Shown: positions 60,033-64,000 of the stretch, piece by piece
Numbering within the stretch: position 1 is the stretch's first letter
Layout of the letters: each line of letters starts with the position of its first letter
NCBI GenBank assembly: GCA_002794775.1
Contig: NBAY01000033.1
Span: forward strand, 124,001 to 188,000
DNA from: Porodaedalea pini
Taxonomy: Eukaryota > Basidiomycota > Agaricomycetes > Hymenochaetales > Hymenochaetaceae
DNA length: 64,000 nucleotides
Reading direction: 5' to 3'
Notes under the pieces: model-generated
What the model was told of the DNA's origin: nothing
The model's input: the letters and a program-made list of their open reading frames with translations, nothing else
Databases searched by the model: none
Made by a program: the position numbers and the translations under genes

Positions 60033-60730
60033 CTCACCCAGGCTCATCCCCAGCGTAAGTCGTCGCTGTCGACTCGCCTTCACTCGGTCTAGAGGAGCGC
60101 TCCCCTCGACGGACTCGACGTGTAAACCCCCTAAACGACAACCCTCAACCCTGCCCGGACGTTTTCGGATGTTCGTGTATTACGTAAATATATCAACCGA
60201 CATTTCCCGACCCTGGCTCTACGAATTAGCCTCTGGTGGAGCACGCACCTAACGTGGACGTGGATAACAAGACGAGTCCAAACTTCGATGACAATCTCGT
60301 TTGTAATCTCGCTCGGATCCTACCGCCTCGTCATCAACTTCGCTGACGAACCCGTTCAACGTTGGCGTAACCCCGGATCGAACGTGCAACCGATCCCTGT
60401 CCCTCCGCCAACGTCAAGATAGATCTCACTGACGAACAGCAACGGGCCCTTCCTGCTTCAGCCCGTTGGGATCCAGACCGACCAGGCTACGTCGCGACCA
60501 ATAATAGCGGCGTCACTCACGACATCTGGTGGAGTGAAATCCGGCGCAGCTGGTATTCGTCAGACGAACGAGGAAGGAGAGCAAGGTGGCCCCCAGCCGC
60601 TCCGTCGTCACCTGCACCGTCAACGTCTACGATTAACCTACCACCGACCCCAGGTCCTTACCGCGAAACCAACAGAGACCCCTCACCGCCGACTCCTCCA
60701 GAACCTTCGACACCCGCACCCGAACCCGCG
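60033..60730 (+). other. Leader of element E with a conserved upstream coding-like block
   Basis: From about 60371 to the gag ATG at 60731 the gag frame is open and encodes a block (DLTDEQQRALPASARWDP, DIWWSEIRRSWYS, RGRRARW) that is conserved as protein in the decayed element A. There is no ATG in frame, and earlier stops lie at 60344 and 60368. It may be an N-terminal gag extension whose start was lost or is non-AUG. Confidence 0.5.
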
Positions 60731-61810
60731 ATGTCAGCAGAAGGTTTCAGCCAACAGCAAATGGCGCAGATTGCGGCCATCGTTGCGAATGCCTTCGCCC
60801 ATCAGGCGAACAACGCCCCAGCACCGGTCGCGGCCGCTAACCCCCCGACCCCCAACATAGATGTCGCCCGGCCACGAGAATTCACTGGTGGTGACGATTA
60901 CCTCGACTTCAGACGTGAAGTCCTCCTTTTCGTATCCGCAAACCCAAGTCGATACCCTACGTCAGAGAGTAAGATTTACATAGCTCTCTCCTACCTGAAG
61001 GGTGGTAATGCGGCAACGTGGGCGCAGAACTACGTCGAGGAGTCGACAACGTCGGGGATCGTCACCTTCACCGACAGCTGGGAAAGATTCCAGGAATGAC
61101 TCGACGCCTCGTTCGACGACCCGAATCGCAAGGAGAAAGCGCTGAAGGATTTCCGAGATAAGGTTCAGAAGGACCTAACTGCGGACGAGTTCTTCCAGAA
61201 GTTCGACGTGATAATTAAGCGCGCCGAGTTGAAAGACGACAGCGTCATCTGCGATCGCCTCAAGCGGGCGATGAACATCGAGGTGGTCCGTGGAGTGCTA
61301 AGGTCGACGCCAGTCCCAACGAAATACGAGGATTGGAAGAACAAGGCGATTGAAATAGACCGCGGCGAACAGCAGATTCGCGCTATCCAACGAGGACGCG
61401 CCTTTCTTCCCCCTCCTCGCCTACCACAACAAGCGCCCCCAGCTCGCCGTCAGGCAGTGGCCCCTCACGTCGACAGACGCGATGCGACCGGCGTCACCTT
61501 TGGAGGCGCTGGTCAACCGATGGACGTCTCGATGAACGAGGCACAATGACAACGTGCGTGCTGGATCTGCGGTGGGCTGGGCCACTTTAAAGACAAGTGC
61601 CCACAGGCGAAACCGATCATCCAGCGCATGCTGGAACTGATGGCACCGGGCGAACGTCGTGTCCTCGCCGACGAGCTCGGAGCGATGAAAGAGTCGGCCT
61701 TCGAGGAAGTCGTAGACACTCGGAGGTCGACGGTGGAGGACTATGTGGAGGAAGAAGGCGATAACGAAGAGGTCGTCGACTCGCAGGGTTTTGCGAATGG
61801 TCAGGCGTAG
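60731..61810 (+). pseudogene. gag: Element E gag with two in-frame TGA codons
   Basis: The ATG at 60731 gives MSAEGFSQQQ, a length (359 codons) that matches element B gag. Capsid blocks are DYLDFRREVLLFVSANPSRYP, LSYLKGGNAATWAQNYVEE, and after the first stop LTADEFFQKFD and CDRLKRAMNIEV. The CCHC knuckle is CWICGGLGHFKDKC. In-frame TGA at 61097-61099 replaces a Trp of A (FQEWLD), and TGA at 61547-61549 follows MNEAQ. The gag stop TAG is at 61808-61810. Unless these stops are read through, this copy depends on Gag from elsewhere. Confidence 0.82.
61786..61792 (+). promoter_or_regulatory. Candidate -1 frameshift heptamer of element E (G GGT TTT)
   Basis: GGGTTTT is read G-GGT-TTT in the gag frame, 15 nt before the gag stop. 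Shifting -1 enters the pol frame, which is open to the window end. Confidence 0.68.
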
Positions 61811-64000
61811 CCATCGGGACGACTGACCGAGAAGAACAAGAGACTTCGAATCCGGATCCGCTAAAATATAACCAACCGTTTGTACAATACGTAGATGCGA
61901 ACAACGTCGATGGTTTTCCCGATTACGAAGTCTCCACCGGTGTGAACAAGAATGAAGAGTACGACCAACTGTTCATGAGAGGAACTGGCGGACGCCAGCT
62001 GGACCTTCTCCTGACCGTCGAGCATGAAATAGCTGGTGAGGCGAGAGACGTAGATGCGCATGCCCTTGTGGATTCGGGATGCACGGGATCCTGCATCGAC
62101 GTCAGGTTCGTCGAGAGGTACGGGTTGGAAACGAAACGTTACATTCGACCCCTCGCGGTGCTGAACGCCGATGGCACGCACAATGAGGCCGGATTGATCG
62201 AGGAGTACGTTGACGTCGAACTCATGATCGGCCGTCATCGGGAGAAGATCGTCCTCGCAGTAACGTCCCTAGCGTCATCGAACATCTTCCTGGGGTACGA
62301 CTGGCTTCGACGTCACAATCCAGAGGTCGACTGGAAAACGGGCTCGATCGAATTCACCCGCTGTCCAGAAGAATGTGCGATCGAGAGGGAGCCAGTGGAG
62401 GACCTAGGCGAGGTGAAGAAGGTGGTGGAGCAGATGAGGAGGGTGAGTGAGATGCGAATGGACAAGACGTCCTGGCCCGCATACCTCAACGACTACGCCG
62501 ACGTTTTCAGTGAAAAAGGTTTCGAGAAGCTGCCGGAACACCGACCCTGGGACCATGTCATCGACTTGAAGCCCGACTTCAAACCGAGCGACTGTAAGAT
62601 CTACCCGCTCACGCCGACTGAGCAGCAGTCACTCAAGGACTTCCTTGATGAAAACCTGAAGTCGGGTCGCATTCGACGGTCGATATCGCCCATGGCGTCG
62701 CCCTTCTTCTTCATTAAGAAGGCCGACAAATCGCTACGCCCCATCCAGGATTACCGTAAGCTCAATGACGGTACGATCAAGAACAAGTATCCCCTCCCTC
62801 TCATTGACGAACTCGTCGACAAGGTCAAGAAAGCGAAATACATCACTAAGCTTGACCTTCGCTGGGGGTACTACAATATCCGGATCCGCGAGGGTGACGA
62901 ATGGAAAGCAGCGTTTCGCACGAACATGGGCCTCTTCAAACCGACGGTCATGTTTTTTGGCCTTTGCAACGCGCCGGCCACGTTCCAGGCCTTTGTCAAC
63001 CACATCTTTAAGGACCTAATCTACGCGAACTTGATCATCGTATACCTCGACGACATCCTGATCCTCTCGGAAACCATTGAGGAGCATATCGACACGTCGA
63101 GGCGCGTACTCCAGATCCTCCGAGAGAATGGCCTGTACCTGAAGCCGGAGAAGTGCGAGTTTGACGCCAAGGTCGTCAAATACCTTGGCCACATCATCGG
63201 CAATGGAGAAATCAGGGCTGACCCGGCAAAGACGGAGGCGATTGCGAACTGGCCAGTCCCACGGAACCTCAAGGAGCTACAACAGTTCCTCGGCATGGGA
63301 AACTGGCTGAGACGGTTTATTAAGGACTACAGCAAGGTGGTCCGACCATTGACGTCGTTAACGGGCAAGAAGGACTGGGTATGGGAGACCGAACAGCAGG
63401 AAGCGTTCGAGGAGCTGAGACGACGTCTCTGCTCACCTCCAGTCCTAGCCATCGCCAATGACGAGGGCCCTTTCCGCGTAGAAGCGGACTCGTCGAACTT
63501 TGCGCTCGGTGGTGTGTTGTTACAGAAGCAGGAAGGGAAGTGGAGGGTGATCGCCTACAGGTCAGAGGCACTCGAACCGGCAGAACGAAACTACGAGATC
63601 TACGACAAGGAAATGCTCGCGATCGTTTCGGCGCTCAAGGAGTGGCGGCAATACCTCCTTGGCGCTCGCCACAAAATTGAAATCTGGTCCGACCACGCCA
63701 ACCTCACCTACTTCAGGTCAGCGCAGAAGCTGAGCTATCGTCAAGCTCGCTGGCGAACCGAACTCGAGGAATTCGACTTCCACCTCAAACACAAGTCGGG
63801 GAAGACAATGGGCAAGGCCGACTTGCTGTCACGCAAGGCGGGCTATGATCAGGGCAAGGATGACAATGACGGCGTCGTGTTCATCAAGGAGAAATGGCTG
63901 AACCGTGGGGTGGTAAGGACGTCGCGTGATGAAATGTTGGAACGAGTGGGTGAGGCGCAGAGAGCGCAAGACGAGTCGGAGAGGCCGACGAATATGGTGA
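61786..64000 (+). CDS. pol: Element E pol, 5' part, open to the window end
   Basis: No stop in the -1 frame over about 738 codons. Protease ALVDSGCTGSCI, RT SPFFFIKKADKSLRPIQDYR with LDLRWGYYNIRIREGDEWKA and catalytic IIVYLDDILIL, RNase H VEADSSNFALGGVL, connection LSYRQARWRTEL and LLSRKAGYDQG, then the start of integrase (LERVGEAQRAQ). Arg codons that are Cys or stop in D, A and B are intact here. By family, the protease cleaves the polyprotein and RT/RNase H copies the RNA. The integrase core and chromodomain are outside the window. Confidence 0.9.

Larger units (their letters stand above)
59608..64000 (+). mobile_element. Element E: Ty3-type chromodomain LTR retrotransposon, 3' end beyond the window
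   Basis: 5' LTR, primer site, leader, gag and an open pol up to the last base of the window (integrase start). It is the same family as A and D but in opposite orientation, and it begins inside D's gag. High CpG content and an open pol mark it as the youngest member of the family here. Confidence 0.9.

Overview
The window looks like nuclear DNA of a basidiomycete, most likely an Agaricomycete. Genes carry many short introns (about 45-60 nt) with GTAAGT, GTACGT, GTGCGT or GTATGT donors, some exons are only 10-12 nt long, there is a PCL/Pho80-type cyclin and a Zn2Cys6 regulator typical of mushroom-forming fungi, and the right third is packed with Ty3-type chromodomain retrotransposons. No operons, ribosome binding sites, CRISPR arrays, rRNA or tRNA genes were seen.

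Layout. 1-10,650 is almost gene-free: a possible last exon of a gene cut by the left edge, then intergenic DNA rich in microsatellites, ending in about 1 kb that is purine-rich on the + strand. 10,651-12,684 (-) is a two-exon cyclin gene. 12,685-26,030 is a second long stretch without a gene I can recognise, holding a degenerate tandem repeat near 21.8-22.95 kb. 26,467-34,678 (-) holds two tandem copies of one Zn2Cys6 transcription factor gene, about 4.7 kb apart. The left copy has a 13-bp deletion and a lost splice donor; the right copy is readable through 12 exons apart from one weak donor. Some exon blocks are nearly identical between copies while the rest differs clearly, which suggests gene conversion. 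34,834-35,493 is a TIR element with TA target duplication. 35,970-38,528 (+) is an intact 14-exon gene for a probable mitochondrial membrane-anchored P-loop ATPase.

The rest is a retrotransposon nest. Element A (39,269-53,429, - strand, decayed, TSD TATCT) carries element B (45,274-53,231, + strand, 442-bp LTRs differing at about two sites, TSD GTCTC) inside its 5' LTR. B in turn carries a 1,098-bp TG...CA insertion C (TSD ACGC) inside its integrase. Element D (from 55,023, - strand, pol open) is interrupted in gag by element E (from 59,608, + strand, pol open to the window end). A, D and E are one family; B is another.

Three mechanisms can be read directly from the retrotransposons. (1) The sequence just after the 5' LTR is an 11-nt perfect complement of a site in the LTR about 33-35 bp downstream of a TATA box, i.e. 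Tf1-like self-priming, in both families. (2) Gag and pol are in a -1 arrangement with GGGTTTT or GGATTTT heptamers just before the gag stop. (3) Inactivating stops are mostly CGA to TGA, i.e. CpG decay, strongest in A.
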